64,000 nt of DNA. It comes from Comamonadaceae bacterium (GTDB lineage: Bacteria > Pseudomonadota > Gammaproteobacteria > Burkholderiales > Burkholderiaceae_C). Below, piece by piece: positions 47,411 through 56,858 of this stretch. How positions within the stretch are numbered: position 1 is the stretch's first letter; each line of letters begins with the position of its first letter. The notes beneath the pieces were generated by a model, which saw only the letters and a program-made list of their open reading frames with translations, was not told the DNA's origin and did no database searches. A program made the translations under genes and the position numbers. Location of the stretch: positions 88,816 to 152,815 of the forward strand of contig CANJQN010000006.1 in NCBI GenBank assembly GCA_947476465.1. Reading direction: 5' to 3'.

Positions 47411-48604
47411 CTACATGCGGGTCAACGGTGCGGGGAAATGCGACGCTGCCAGGCGGGCCAGGGGATGCGGGCCCGACAGCGCAGTGCTTTCCACCATCCG
47501 CTCGATCAGGTCCGCCACCTCGAACACCGCGCGGTTCGGCGGCATCGCCCGCACGCGGACGCAATGGTCGTTCAGGTGCGCTAGAAGATATTGCACAGGC
47601 TCACGCAGCCGCCCGAACGACGTCCCCACCACACCCAACCCATGATCAGTGACCCACTCGGTGTTGTAGCGTTCCTGCGGCAAGGTCCACCCGTTTCGCA
47701 CGGTGACCACCGGCAAGCCGCAATGCACCGCTTCGCTCAGGCTGCCCGGCCCTGGCTTTCCGATGAAGAAGTGGGCCAGGCGCATGTAGCGCTGTACATC
47801 GCTCGTGAATCCGACCACCGCCCTGGGTGCCTGGGAAGGCGTGGCGCGCAGCTTGGCGGCAAGCGCTGCGTTATGGCCGCACAGCAAAATCAATTGCACG
47901 CCGGCAAGCTCCTGCGCGATCTTGACCATCTCGCGCGAGCCGTGCCCGCCAAAGAGCACCAGCCCCGTCGGCCTCTCAGGGTTGAGCCCGAGCGCGAGCA
48001 TCCGCGTAACCCGAGTGGACTCGGGTTGTCCGTAGAAATCGGGCCGCAAGATCATTCCGGACACACGGTGCACGCGTGACGGCTCGCATCCCAGCGCGAG
48101 CGCTTGTTCCTGCGCTCGGTCCGTTGCGCACACCAGCCACTGCGGCTGGTCCGGGACGATCCAGAAATCCGGCGAATAGTCAGCAAGGTCGGTCATGACC
48201 GTCAGAAAGGGCACGCCGGGCAGCGCGCTCGCCAGGCTGGCGCACAGCGGCCGGTTCAGGTTCGGGATCAGCGACACGACAAGGTCTGGCTCGCCGCGCA
48301 ACCAATGCTGCTCCAACTGCCGCACGAGCGTGGCGTGCCCAAACCGGATCGCGCCCTGGAACACCTTCAACTCTTGCGCCAGCCCCATGGTGAAGCCGGT
48401 GGCCAGCCGCTTGTTGTAGTAGTCTTCCGGCGCCATGCCGGTGATCCGCTTGAAACGCCCGGTTGGGTCGAGTACGTCCATCACGTTGGTACACCGAACC
48501 TCAAGCCTACCACCGCGCTCACGCAGGACAGCGTCGAGGGCCAGGGCCGCCGCGCGATGGCCGCCTCCGGCATTGAAGTAGATCAGTTCGATGGTTTGGG
48601 TCAT
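47411..48604 (-). CDS. MGDG synthase-like / GT28-type glycosyltransferase
   Basis: IELIYFNAGGGHRAAALALDAVL N-terminus; VLFGGHGSREM; FFIGKPGPGSLSEAVHCGLPVVTV. Confidence 0.87.
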   Translation of the reverse strand: MTQTIELIYFNAGGGHRAAALALDAVLRERGGRLEVRCTNVMDVLDPTGRFKRITGMAPEDYYNKRLATGFTMGLAQELKVFQGAIRFGHATLVRQLEQHWLRGEPDLVVSLIPNLNRPLCASLASALPGVPFLTVMTDLADYSPDFWIVPDQPQWLVCATDRAQEQALALGCEPSRVHRVSGMILRPDFYGQPESTRVTRMLALGLNPERPTGLVLFGGHGSREMVKIAQELAGVQLILLCGHNAALAAKLRATPSQAPRAVVGFTSDVQRYMRLAHFFIGKPGPGSLSEAVHCGLPVVTVRNGWTLPQERYNTEWVTDHGLGVVGTSFGRLREPVQYLLAHLNDHCVRVRAMPPNRAVFEVADLIERMVESTALSGPHPLARLAASHFPAPLTRM

Positions 48605-48629
48605 GCAACGACCATCGTGCAGGCTCTTC

Positions 48630-48647
48630 GTGACGGTTTCGTGGCTG
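48630..48647 (-). promoter_or_regulatory. Putative PHO-box-like site upstream of the MGDG-synthase-like gene
   Basis: CAGCCAC-GAAA-CCGTCAC; identical at 15 of 18 positions to CCGCCAC-GAAA-CTGCCAC in the 7621-7662 array. Confidence 0.4.
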
Positions 48648-48703
48648 GGGGCCATGACACCGCGTGCACGAATTGATGATCGCCTCCTGCCTACAATCGA
48701 ACC

Positions 48704-49462
48704 ATGACACCAAGCAACCGCGCTCCGGCGGTATCTCGCGCCATTGCGGTACTAAAGCTTTTGGGCCGCTCGCCTGAGCCGATGGGCGTCAATGCGATCG
48801 CCCGAGAACTTGGGGTGGTCCCGAGTTCCTGCCTGCACATCCTGCGTGCCTTGGCGGAGGACGCTTTGGTGCAGGTGCATCCGAGGACCAAGCACTACTC
48901 CCTCGGGTTGGGACTTTTGCCACTGACCCAAGGCATGCTTCGGCGCAATCAGTTCGCCAAGCTGGTACAGCCGGAGCTTGAAGCGCTCGCGGCCAAGCAC
49001 CGGGTGTCCGCGGCTGGGGTGGAGCTCGATGGAGCCGATCACATGGTGGTGCTGGCGACTGCCCAGCCGACGATGCCGGTCGCCATCGAGGTGGCGCTCG
49101 GAAGCCGCTTGCCCGCCCTCGTGAGTGCGACGGGTCGGTGCATTGCCGCGAATTCAGGACTGCCGGAGCGGGAGCTCAAGAAGAAATTCTCGGCGGTGAA
49201 GTGGGCCTCGCCCCCTTCGTTCGCGACCTGGCTCAAGGACGTGGAAGAGGCCAGAAAAGAGGGCGTTGCCCAGGACATCGGCAACTACATGAAGGGGTTC
49301 ACCGTGGTGGCTGCGGCGGTCATTGTCGGCGGCGAGATGCGTCAGGCGATCACCGTGGTGGGCGTGAGTGAGCAGTTAAACGGGGGCCGGCTGACGGCTC
49401 TCAGGCGCGACCTCAAACGCTGCGCGCAAGCCGTGTCAGAGCGGCTCGAAGTACTGCGCTGA
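48704..49462 (+). CDS. IclR-family transcriptional regulator
   Basis: N-terminal wHTH AVSRAIAVLKLLGRSPEPMGVNAIARELGVVPSSCLHILRAL; IclR effector domain. Confidence 0.93.
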   Translation: MTPSNRAPAVSRAIAVLKLLGRSPEPMGVNAIARELGVVPSSCLHILRALAEDALVQVHPRTKHYSLGLGLLPLTQGMLRRNQFAKLVQPELEALAAKHRVSAAGVELDGADHMVVLATAQPTMPVAIEVALGSRLPALVSATGRCIAANSGLPERELKKKFSAVKWASPPSFATWLKDVEEARKEGVAQDIGNYMKGFTVVAAAVIVGGEMRQAITVVGVSEQLNGGRLTALRRDLKRCAQAVSERLEVLR

Positions 49463-49556
49463 CACTGGCCACGCTTTTTCGGCAGCCCGGGGCGCAGCGC
49501 CCGTTCATCCTGGCAGGCCGCCCTGCGAAAGATGAACAGACGGGCAAGCTAACCGA

Positions 49557-50540
49557 TCAGTTGGACTTGATGTTCGCTGCCCTGACCAGCTGCCCCCACT
49601 TGACGGTCTCTGCCGCCTGGTAGGCAGCCAGCTCACTGGGAGACCCTCCGCCGCCGATGCCGCCCTGCGCCTGAATCCAAGAGGTGATGTCGGGGTGGGC
49701 CAGCGCCTTGGAGATGGATTCATTGAGCCGCGCGATCACCGCGCCGGGAGTGCCGGTCGGCACGTACATTCCGTACCAGGGCGTAATTTCATAGCCGGAA
49801 ACACCGGACTCCTGAAGCGTTGGCAGATCCGGAAAGGCAGGGTTGCGCCGGGCGCTGGTAACGGCCAATCCCCGCATCGACCCGGCACGGACGTAGGGCA
49901 TCACCACCGGGGCGTTGTGGAACATCATTTCGATGTGCCCGCCCAGCAGGTCGGTTGTCATCTGGCCGCTGGACTTGTAGGGCACGCCCTCGACCTTCAC
50001 GCCGGTGAGGTAGTTGAAGAGTTCGGCCGAAAGGTGGTTGGAGGTGCCGGCGCCGGGATAACCATAGCGGACCTTGCCGGGATTGCGCTTGATGTACTCG
50101 ACCAGTTCGGCGACGTTGGTGGCCGGTATTTTCGGATGAACGGTGAGAACGTTGGTCAGCGCGAGCAGCAATGTGACCGGGGCAAGGTCGGCCACCGGGT
50201 CGTAGTTCATCTTTTCGCCAAGGCTCTTGCTGACCGACATCGGGCCGAACAGCCCCATGAGGATGACCGAACCGTCGGGCGCAGCCCTGGCGCCCTGCTC
50301 GTGGCCGATCTTTCCGCCCGCACCGACCACGTTCTCGATAACGACCGGTTGGCCCCACGCTTCCGTGAGCTTCTGTCCCAGCATCCGTCCGATCGCGTCC
50401 GGACCGCTGCCAGGCGGTGCTGGCACGATCATCCGGACCGGCTTGTCCGGATACCGCGACTGCGCCTGCACTGGCTGGAACGCTGCGGCCAGCAGCGAAC
50501 AGGCCAGTGCGCAGCTGGAAAGTATGGATGTCAGTTTCAT
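49557..50540 (-). CDS. Tripartite tricarboxylate transporter substrate-binding (Bug family) protein
   Basis: Signal peptide; RYPDKPVRMIVPAPPGSGPDAIGRMLGQKLTEAWGQPVVIENVVGAGGKIG. Confidence 0.95.
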   Translation of the reverse strand: MKLTSILSSCALACSLLAAAFQPVQAQSRYPDKPVRMIVPAPPGSGPDAIGRMLGQKLTEAWGQPVVIENVVGAGGKIGHEQGARAAPDGSVILMGLFGPMSVSKSLGEKMNYDPVADLAPVTLLLALTNVLTVHPKIPATNVAELVEYIKRNPGKVRYGYPGAGTSNHLSAELFNYLTGVKVEGVPYKSSGQMTTDLLGGHIEMMFHNAPVVMPYVRAGSMRGLAVTSARRNPAFPDLPTLQESGVSGYEITPWYGMYVPTGTPGAVIARLNESISKALAHPDITSWIQAQGGIGGGGSPSELAAYQAAETVKWGQLVRAANIKSN

Positions 50541-50607
50541 GATTCGCCTCCTACTGTTGCACACCGGGTACGTGCGGCGCTTCACGTTGAAAGGGCAGTC
50601 CGCCCCA

Positions 50608-51840
50608 TTAGACCAAAACCTGCTCGGCCGTCAGCTCGGCGATTTCGCCCGCGCTCATTCCGAGGATTTCACCGAAGACATGGGCATTGCTGCTTCCCAG
50701 GATCGGTGCGCTGTCCCTCACCTGGGGTCCTCCACGCTCGACGGTCCACGGCGTGCGGTAGAGAAGTTCAGCTCCTGAAATCGGGTGCACCGCGTCTTGG
50801 CGAATGCCCCGAGCTATGAAGTGGGCGTCTTCCCACTGCGCACGGACGTCCAGAACCGGCGAGCAGGCGATGCCCAGCGCCCGCAAGCTGCCGGACAATT
50901 CTCGGCCATCCTGCAGACGGGTCCAGTCGCCCAGTCGCTCCTCGATCGGCCCCTCGTGCGCACGTCTGCCCGCGAGCGAGCTGTATTCGGCTCGCGCAGC
51001 CCAAGCTGGCGTGCCCATGGCATCCACCAGCCGCTCCCATTGCGGGTCGTCCTCCACTGCGATGGACACCCAGCAGTCGTCGCCCGACACCGGGAAGATG
51101 CCATGGGGCGACATGCCCGGGTGGCGGTTCCCGCCGTGGGTAGCATCGCGCCCGTTCATCAGGCAATCGATCAGTGGCTCGGGCATCACCGACAGCAGGG
51201 CCTCGATCTGAGACAGGTCGATGTGCGCGCCCTGTCCGGTGGACTCCCTGTCCAGCACGGCTGCCAGCAATGGCACCAGGGCATGCACGGCCGCATTGGG
51301 GTCACCCAAGCCGAAGTTCATCATCCCGGTCACCTCGCCCCCGGGGTAGCCGACGAGGCGCTCGAAGCCGCAGTAGCTCGACATGATCGGCGCATAGGCC
51401 TTCATACTGGACAGCGGACCCTCCTGCCCCGCGCCGGACATCGACAGGTAGATCAGCCGGGGATTGATGCCGCGCAGCCGCGGATAGCCCAGGCCTGCAC
51501 GCGAGAGCGCGCCGGGACTGAGGTTCTCGACCACGATGTCGCTGAGGGAGACGAGCCGGTCCAGCAGGCCCAGGGCTTTGGGCGACTTGAGGTCGATGGA
51601 GATGCTCAGCTTGTCGTGGTTGGTCTGGTGAAAGTACGGCCCGATCTCGATGCTCGGCCCTTCCATTGCCCGGCCCCCCCGCGTGGGACGGCCCCGCAGG
51701 CGCGAGTTGTCCAGGCGCTCGCCGTGCTCGATCTTGATGACCTGAGCGCCAAGTTCAGCAAGGGTGGCGGCGACCAGCGGCCCGGACCACACCCAGCTGA
51801 AGTCGAGTACCCTCAAGCCGTCCAGGGGCCGTTCGTTCAT
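50608..51840 (-). CDS. CaiB/BaiF family III CoA-transferase (A)
   Basis: LDGLRVLDFSWVWSGPLVAATLAELGAQVIKIEHGERLDNSR; FGLGDPNAAVHAL with catalytic Asp. Confidence 0.95.
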   Translation of the reverse strand: MNERPLDGLRVLDFSWVWSGPLVAATLAELGAQVIKIEHGERLDNSRLRGRPTRGGRAMEGPSIEIGPYFHQTNHDKLSISIDLKSPKALGLLDRLVSLSDIVVENLSPGALSRAGLGYPRLRGINPRLIYLSMSGAGQEGPLSSMKAYAPIMSSYCGFERLVGYPGGEVTGMMNFGLGDPNAAVHALVPLLAAVLDRESTGQGAHIDLSQIEALLSVMPEPLIDCLMNGRDATHGGNRHPGMSPHGIFPVSGDDCWVSIAVEDDPQWERLVDAMGTPAWAARAEYSSLAGRRAHEGPIEERLGDWTRLQDGRELSGSLRALGIACSPVLDVRAQWEDAHFIARGIRQDAVHPISGAELLYRTPWTVERGGPQVRDSAPILGSSNAHVFGEILGMSAGEIAELTAEQVLV

Positions 51841-53012
51841 GCCGTCGCCCCGCGTTGCGCCGACCCATGCACGCGAGAAGGCAACCCCGGCGCGCCGACG
51901 GGCGCGACCGATCGCTCGCCTACGATCTTCCAGGGCGAGCCCGGCACGACGACGGTGCCACCGTCCGGTGTCGGCAACTCCTGGAAGTACCCGCGGAACC
52001 TGAACTGCTCCGATGCGACCACTTCCTGCATCGTGCGCAGCGGCGCAAGAGGAAAGCCCTTCGCCTGCGCAATGTCCAGGAGTTCGGAACGGGTCCTCGT
52101 GGCCAGCCAGGGCTTGATGAGTTCGTCGACTTCCTCGGGATACTCCTTGCCCATCACGTGCAGATCGTTGTACCTGGGCTCCTTGCTCCAGGGCGGGTTA
52201 CCCATCGCGTCCATCAGGCGATCCCACTCGTGCCTGGCCCGTCCGAGCAGGCAGACGTGGCCGTCCTTGCAGGGGAGGATGACGTAGGGATAGGCACCGC
52301 CCGATCCAAACGCGCGCCGGCCGGCGCGCTCCCAGCGCTCATCACCGTGGAACAGGTAGACCTGCGCGTTGGTCCCGACCGCCACCGCCATAACGTCCGC
52401 CGCGGCGATGTCGATGGTGTTGCCCGGCCTGGCCTTGCCGTCGCGGGTGCGCCTCGAATAGACAAGGCTCGACAGCGTTGCTGCCGCCGCATGTGCGCCG
52501 GCCTGGTAATCGGCCTGCTGGCCGGGAACCAGGAGCGGTACGCGCCCGGGCTCGCCGATAACCCAAGCCACCCCGCTGGCCGCGTAGGCATCGATGGCCT
52601 GCGCAGGAACCTGCGACAGTGGGCCCGAGTCGCCGAACACCGAGATCGACACGTAGATAAGGTGCGGGTGACGCGCGCGGACCGCTGCGGCATCGAGCCC
52701 CAGCTGGCGCCGCATGGTCAGCGGATAGCTGGTCACGAACACGTCCGCATGCTGCAGGCGTGCGTGCAGTTCTTCCGCGTCCGCGTCCGCCGGGTCCAGG
52801 CAGCAGTTGTCCTTGCCAGAATTGAGGTAGGCGAACATCCCGCTGGCTTCCGGGTTTTCCCGGTCCTGCCGGAACGGGCCATGACGCCTCATGGCGTCCC
52901 CCTGGGGCGGCTCGACCTTCTCGACCTGAGCCCCCGCGTCTCGCAAAAGGCGTCCGCAGTACGCGGCCGAGATCGTGTTTCCCCATTCGATGACCCTTGC
53001 GCCACTGAGCAT
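51837..53012 (-). CDS. CaiB/BaiF family III CoA-transferase (B)
   Basis: MLSGARVIEWGNTISAAYCGRLLRDAGAQVEKVEPPQGDAMR; GQQADYQAGAHAAAA; 4-bp overlap with A. Confidence 0.94.
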   Translation of the reverse strand: MLSGARVIEWGNTISAAYCGRLLRDAGAQVEKVEPPQGDAMRRHGPFRQDRENPEASGMFAYLNSGKDNCCLDPADADAEELHARLQHADVFVTSYPLTMRRQLGLDAAAVRARHPHLIYVSISVFGDSGPLSQVPAQAIDAYAASGVAWVIGEPGRVPLLVPGQQADYQAGAHAAAATLSSLVYSRRTRDGKARPGNTIDIAAADVMAVAVGTNAQVYLFHGDERWERAGRRAFGSGGAYPYVILPCKDGHVCLLGRARHEWDRLMDAMGNPPWSKEPRYNDLHVMGKEYPEEVDELIKPWLATRTRSELLDIAQAKGFPLAPLRTMQEVVASEQFRFRGYFQELPTPDGGTVVVPGSPWKIVGERSVAPVGAPGLPSRVHGSAQRGATA

Positions 53013-53130
53013 TTTTTTCTCCCTGGAGTGCGGGTGCCGGATGGGCCGCTGCGGCACTCGCGCGTTTCCGATCGATTTCAATGGCCACCGGGAGAGCCGC
53101 GGATCCGCTTGCATGGTGGCGCCGCGTTTG

Positions 53131-54249
53131 TCAGCGGGCCGGAAGCTCGACTTCCGCGCGGCCCTTCATCGACAGCTCTTTGTTCTGATTTTCTGCCAGG
53201 AGTTCACATTCGATCAGGTGCCTGCCCTGGTCATCGACCTTCTTGTTGGTCACGACACCGCGGCACCAGATGGAATCGCCTACGGGATTGTGCCGGCGGA
53301 TCTCCAGCTTGAGCTTGCGCAGGAAACCGTCATCGCCCATCCAGTCCGTCAACATGTGCGCATGCCATGAGATACGTTCAGGGCCGAAGTCATAGGCCGC
53401 GGGAACGCCGACGGTGCGGGCGAACTCGTTGTCCCAATGGACACGAGCCGGTGGCTCGGGGACGTTGTTATCGTTGCGCGCCGCCAGCTTCGGATGGGCT
53501 TCATAGTAGCGAAACGCCATGCGATGGTTGCGAATGGCATAGCTGCCGAATGCCTGCATGAAGGCGACCGCCGAGGTCACCGTGTACGGCCCCTTCAGGA
53601 CGGGATCGATCTCGTCGCCGATCTGGACGTCCTTCCACAGCCGCTTCTGGGCTCCGCGGGGCTTCTCCCTGCGGTACTGGTCGAAGTAGGACTGGAGTTC
53701 CTCCTCGCTGCACACGTGGGTCTGTTCCAGCGCCTTGTCGTACTTGCTGCCACTCTCCCGGGCGGTGTCCCGTTCGGTCCGAAAGCACCACGAGTCGGCT
53801 TCTGCCAGCTTCACGTCGTTCTGGTCGAAGAACTCGACGTGGTAGATCTGCTGGAAGGACCGCCCAGCGAACCGGGTCTTGTGTTCCACCATGTCCTTCA
53901 GGCTGGACTGCGTACGGATGCGTGTTCCCATCTTCAGCGGCTGGTGGAACGTCCAGTCGGTGCCGGCGAACATCGCGTGAACACCTGCGAGGCCCTCCAC
54001 AGCCCCGCTGACGACGTTGTCGGTGGAATAAAGGATTGTCGGCGGGGCGATGAGGGTTCCCCACTTGGTCTTGCTGGCGTAATCCACGTCGGTGTAAAGC
54101 GGATTGTCGTCGCCGATCGCATGCGCGAAGCGCCTGCAGGCATCCTCGTTGATTTCCCTGTAGAAGGGCTCTGTAACACGCTTGATGGGCTTGCCTATGC
54201 GGGAACGCAGTTGCGCGATGGCTTCATCGGTGATCAGTGAGAACCCCAT
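53131..54249 (-). CDS. MaoC/FAS1-like double-hotdog dehydratase-family protein
   Basis: N-half FYREINEDACRRFAHAIGDDNPLYTDVDYASKTKWGTLIAPPT; C-half with second hotdog fold features. Confidence 0.88.
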   Translation of the reverse strand: MGFSLITDEAIAQLRSRIGKPIKRVTEPFYREINEDACRRFAHAIGDDNPLYTDVDYASKTKWGTLIAPPTILYSTDNVVSGAVEGLAGVHAMFAGTDWTFHQPLKMGTRIRTQSSLKDMVEHKTRFAGRSFQQIYHVEFFDQNDVKLAEADSWCFRTERDTARESGSKYDKALEQTHVCSEEELQSYFDQYRREKPRGAQKRLWKDVQIGDEIDPVLKGPYTVTSAVAFMQAFGSYAIRNHRMAFRYYEAHPKLAARNDNNVPEPPARVHWDNEFARTVGVPAAYDFGPERISWHAHMLTDWMGDDGFLRKLKLEIRRHNPVGDSIWCRGVVTNKKVDDQGRHLIECELLAENQNKELSMKGRAEVELPAR

Positions 54250-54332
54250 GTTTTCTATCCTTTTTCAATGGCGGGAAGCCAGCCCGCAGCCCAAACGGCA
54301 TCGCCTGTCTGGAGCCCCGGGCAGTTTAGAAA

Positions 54333-54369
54333 GAAACAGTTGGCATTGTCAAAGACGAATGTCTGTTTC
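54333..54369. promoter_or_regulatory. Inverted repeat in catabolic-cluster intergenic region
   Basis: GAAACAG-N23-CTGTTTC with secondary CATT/AATG symmetry. Confidence 0.35.
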
Positions 54370-54409
54370 GCTGAAGAAATACACACACCCACGATCGTTT
54401 GCGTCAAGG

Positions 54410-55552
54410 TCAGTAAGGCCGGATCGTTCCGGCTTGCGGATGTTGCTCGGGCCGTTTCCAGGGCTCGTTGGGCCTGGACGGATGCCGGTAGGGATGCGAC
54501 GGCGCAAGCGTGGGGTAGTCGACCGCCGGCATGCTCGCGCGCACGCTCTCCCACTGGGCGATTAGCTTGTCCTCGCGCGCGTAGTCAAACGTGTCGCCCA
54601 GTTGCGATTCTTCCTCGCCGTCCGGCTTGATGTCCAGGCCGACCAACCAGTCCACCGATCGCCGCATGCCCTCCTCGGGCGACACGACATCCCGGTAGCC
54701 CAGCTCCTGCCGGATGCGATGGGTGTCGCGGATCCGGTGGACGCGCGAATGGCGCCACAAGACGTGGCAGGGCACGGCCAGTTCGTAGGGCATGTCGACG
54801 AACTCGACCTGGCGGTCCATGTATTTGGCGATCGCCTCGATCCGCTGACGCATCGTGTAGAGCTTTTGATCCGACACGATGTACTTGCGCCCGCCCGATG
54901 CCTCAGGCTTGTCCACGGCAAGCAGCACGGCGTGAGCGGCATTCTCCACATAGGCGCGCGACTCCATCTTGATGCCACCATCGGCGATGATGAATTTGCG
55001 CCGGCCATCAAGAAAACGCCTGACGATCGACCAGTCGTGTGGAGCGGGCTGGCGGGGACCATAGAGGATGGGGTATCCCACATACGTCGCGCTGTAGTGC
55101 CCTGCGGCGTGATGCTGGAACAGCGCAGCTTCGGCTTGGGCCATCCGGAAACCGAACTTGTTGACCTGCTCGTTGGTCTCCGTGATCTCCGAGTCCTCGT
55201 CGATGTTCATGTGCTGCCCGATTGCACCCCAGCGGGGATCGTCCGGCCCAGCCGACGTCCCTGTCGCGCCACCGACTGCGATCAGCCGGCCTGTGTGTCC
55301 GCGAAGCACGTCGGCCGCCAGACTCAAGCGACCGTAGCTGAAGATCACCAGGTCCCACTTCCGGTTGCCGATCGCGGCCTCGAATGTCTCCCGGAAGTGG
55401 GGGTCGTTGTGGATGTGCTCGATCTCCTTCTTGAACGGCACTTCGTGGAATCCGTTGTGGAAGATCGTGACGTCCCAGCCGCGATCGATCAGGCCGTTCA
55501 CGATGAACGGACCGGTCGGACCGGTGCCGCCGATCACCAGTGCGGTCTTCAT
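54410..55552 (-). CDS. NAD-dependent epimerase/dehydratase (extended SDR) family protein
   Basis: KTALVIGGTGPTGPFIVNGLIDRGWDVTIFHNG nucleotide-binding motif; YVGYPILYGPRQ. Confidence 0.88.
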   Translation of the reverse strand: MKTALVIGGTGPTGPFIVNGLIDRGWDVTIFHNGFHEVPFKKEIEHIHNDPHFRETFEAAIGNRKWDLVIFSYGRLSLAADVLRGHTGRLIAVGGATGTSAGPDDPRWGAIGQHMNIDEDSEITETNEQVNKFGFRMAQAEAALFQHHAAGHYSATYVGYPILYGPRQPAPHDWSIVRRFLDGRRKFIIADGGIKMESRAYVENAAHAVLLAVDKPEASGGRKYIVSDQKLYTMRQRIEAIAKYMDRQVEFVDMPYELAVPCHVLWRHSRVHRIRDTHRIRQELGYRDVVSPEEGMRRSVDWLVGLDIKPDGEEESQLGDTFDYAREDKLIAQWESVRASMPAVDYPTLAPSHPYRHPSRPNEPWKRPEQHPQAGTIRPY

Positions 55553-56754
55553 GCCACCTGCTCCTGGACGACACCTGAAGCCAGCAGGCCCTCGATCTGA
55601 TCGCTGCCGTACCCGAGTTCGCGCAGCACGGCCCGAGAGTCCGCTCCGACCGGTGGAGCGACGTTGCGCAGGCGAGCCGGCGTTTCTTGCAGCTTCACCG
55701 AAAACCCCAGCTGCCGCCCATGATTGCCGGCACCATCGCTGGTGTCGATGACCATGTCCCGAGCGGCCACGTGCGGGTCCTTCAGCATGGCCTGCAGGTC
55801 GTTCACCGGCGCCGCCTGGCTCTCAAGCTCACCATGAAAGGCCTCCAGCCACTGCGCCTGGGTCCGGGTGCGCATCAGCCCCCGGACTTGCGTGAAAAGT
55901 TCATCGCGGCGCGCCCGGTCGTACCGCAGGGGAATCAGGTCATTGCGGCCGATGCTGATGCAAAAGTTGGCCCAGTGGTGCGGCTCGAGGTTGGTGGTGC
56001 AGATGTACTTTCCGTCCGAGGTTTCCCAGACCCCCGAGACCGGGTTGGGTTTGTTGAGTCTCGGCACCGTGGTTCCCTGCAGGGCCTGCATGGCCGTGAA
56101 CATCGAGAAGTCGATGCTGGCGTCGGTCATGCCAATGTCCACCAGCTGGCCACGCCCCGTATGGTCGCGGGCCCGCAGCGCCATCATCACCCCGATGGTC
56201 CCATGCAAGGCCGCACTGATGTCGCCGACCGGCGACCCGACGAGCCGCGGAACGTCGTTCGACGGATCGCTGTTCAGGTAGAGAACGCCTGCCACGCCGA
56301 GGCCCAGCGGATCGTGCCCCGGCCAGTCCCGATAAGGCCCGGTTTGGCCGAACAGCGTGATGGAGCAGTAGACCAGGCGGGGCGCGAGTTCCTTCAACGC
56401 CTCGTATCCCAGTCCCAACCTGTGCATCACACCCGGCCGGAAGCCCTCGACCAGCACGTCGCAGCTGGCGGCCAACTTGCGGCCGACCGCCTGGCCCGCG
56501 GGATCTTTCAAGTCAACCACCACCGAGCGGCGATTGCGGCCGACGGTGTCGAAGCAGGCCTCGGCCTGGAACGGGGAGCGGATCTCGGAAGGCACCTGGG
56601 CGGCCTGCTCGGCCCGCCGGCCTCCCGCGGCCTTGGCAGGTGCCTGGACGCGGATCACCTCCGCACCGAAATCGGCCAGCTGCATGCAGCAGAAGGCGGA
56701 CGGCAGGAAGTCGCCGAGCTCCAGCACCCTGATACCCTGCAAAGGGAGCGTCAC
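55549..56754 (-). CDS. CaiB/BaiF family III CoA-transferase (C)
   Basis: LQGIRVLELGDFLPSAFCCMQLADFGAEVIRVQAP; LVGSPVGDISAALHGTIGVMMALRARDHTGRGQLVDIGMTD. Confidence 0.95.
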   Translation of the reverse strand: MTLPLQGIRVLELGDFLPSAFCCMQLADFGAEVIRVQAPAKAAGGRRAEQAAQVPSEIRSPFQAEACFDTVGRNRRSVVVDLKDPAGQAVGRKLAASCDVLVEGFRPGVMHRLGLGYEALKELAPRLVYCSITLFGQTGPYRDWPGHDPLGLGVAGVLYLNSDPSNDVPRLVGSPVGDISAALHGTIGVMMALRARDHTGRGQLVDIGMTDASIDFSMFTAMQALQGTTVPRLNKPNPVSGVWETSDGKYICTTNLEPHHWANFCISIGRNDLIPLRYDRARRDELFTQVRGLMRTRTQAQWLEAFHGELESQAAPVNDLQAMLKDPHVAARDMVIDTSDGAGNHGRQLGFSVKLQETPARLRNVAPPVGADSRAVLRELGYGSDQIEGLLASGVVQEQVA

Positions 56755-56858
56755 ATCAGACTCCTAAAGAACGAAAGAACCTACAATAATTTCTCGCATC
56801 GAATCTTTATTCTATATACGAAACTACCCTGTCGCAACCTCGCGCCGACACCGCAAAC

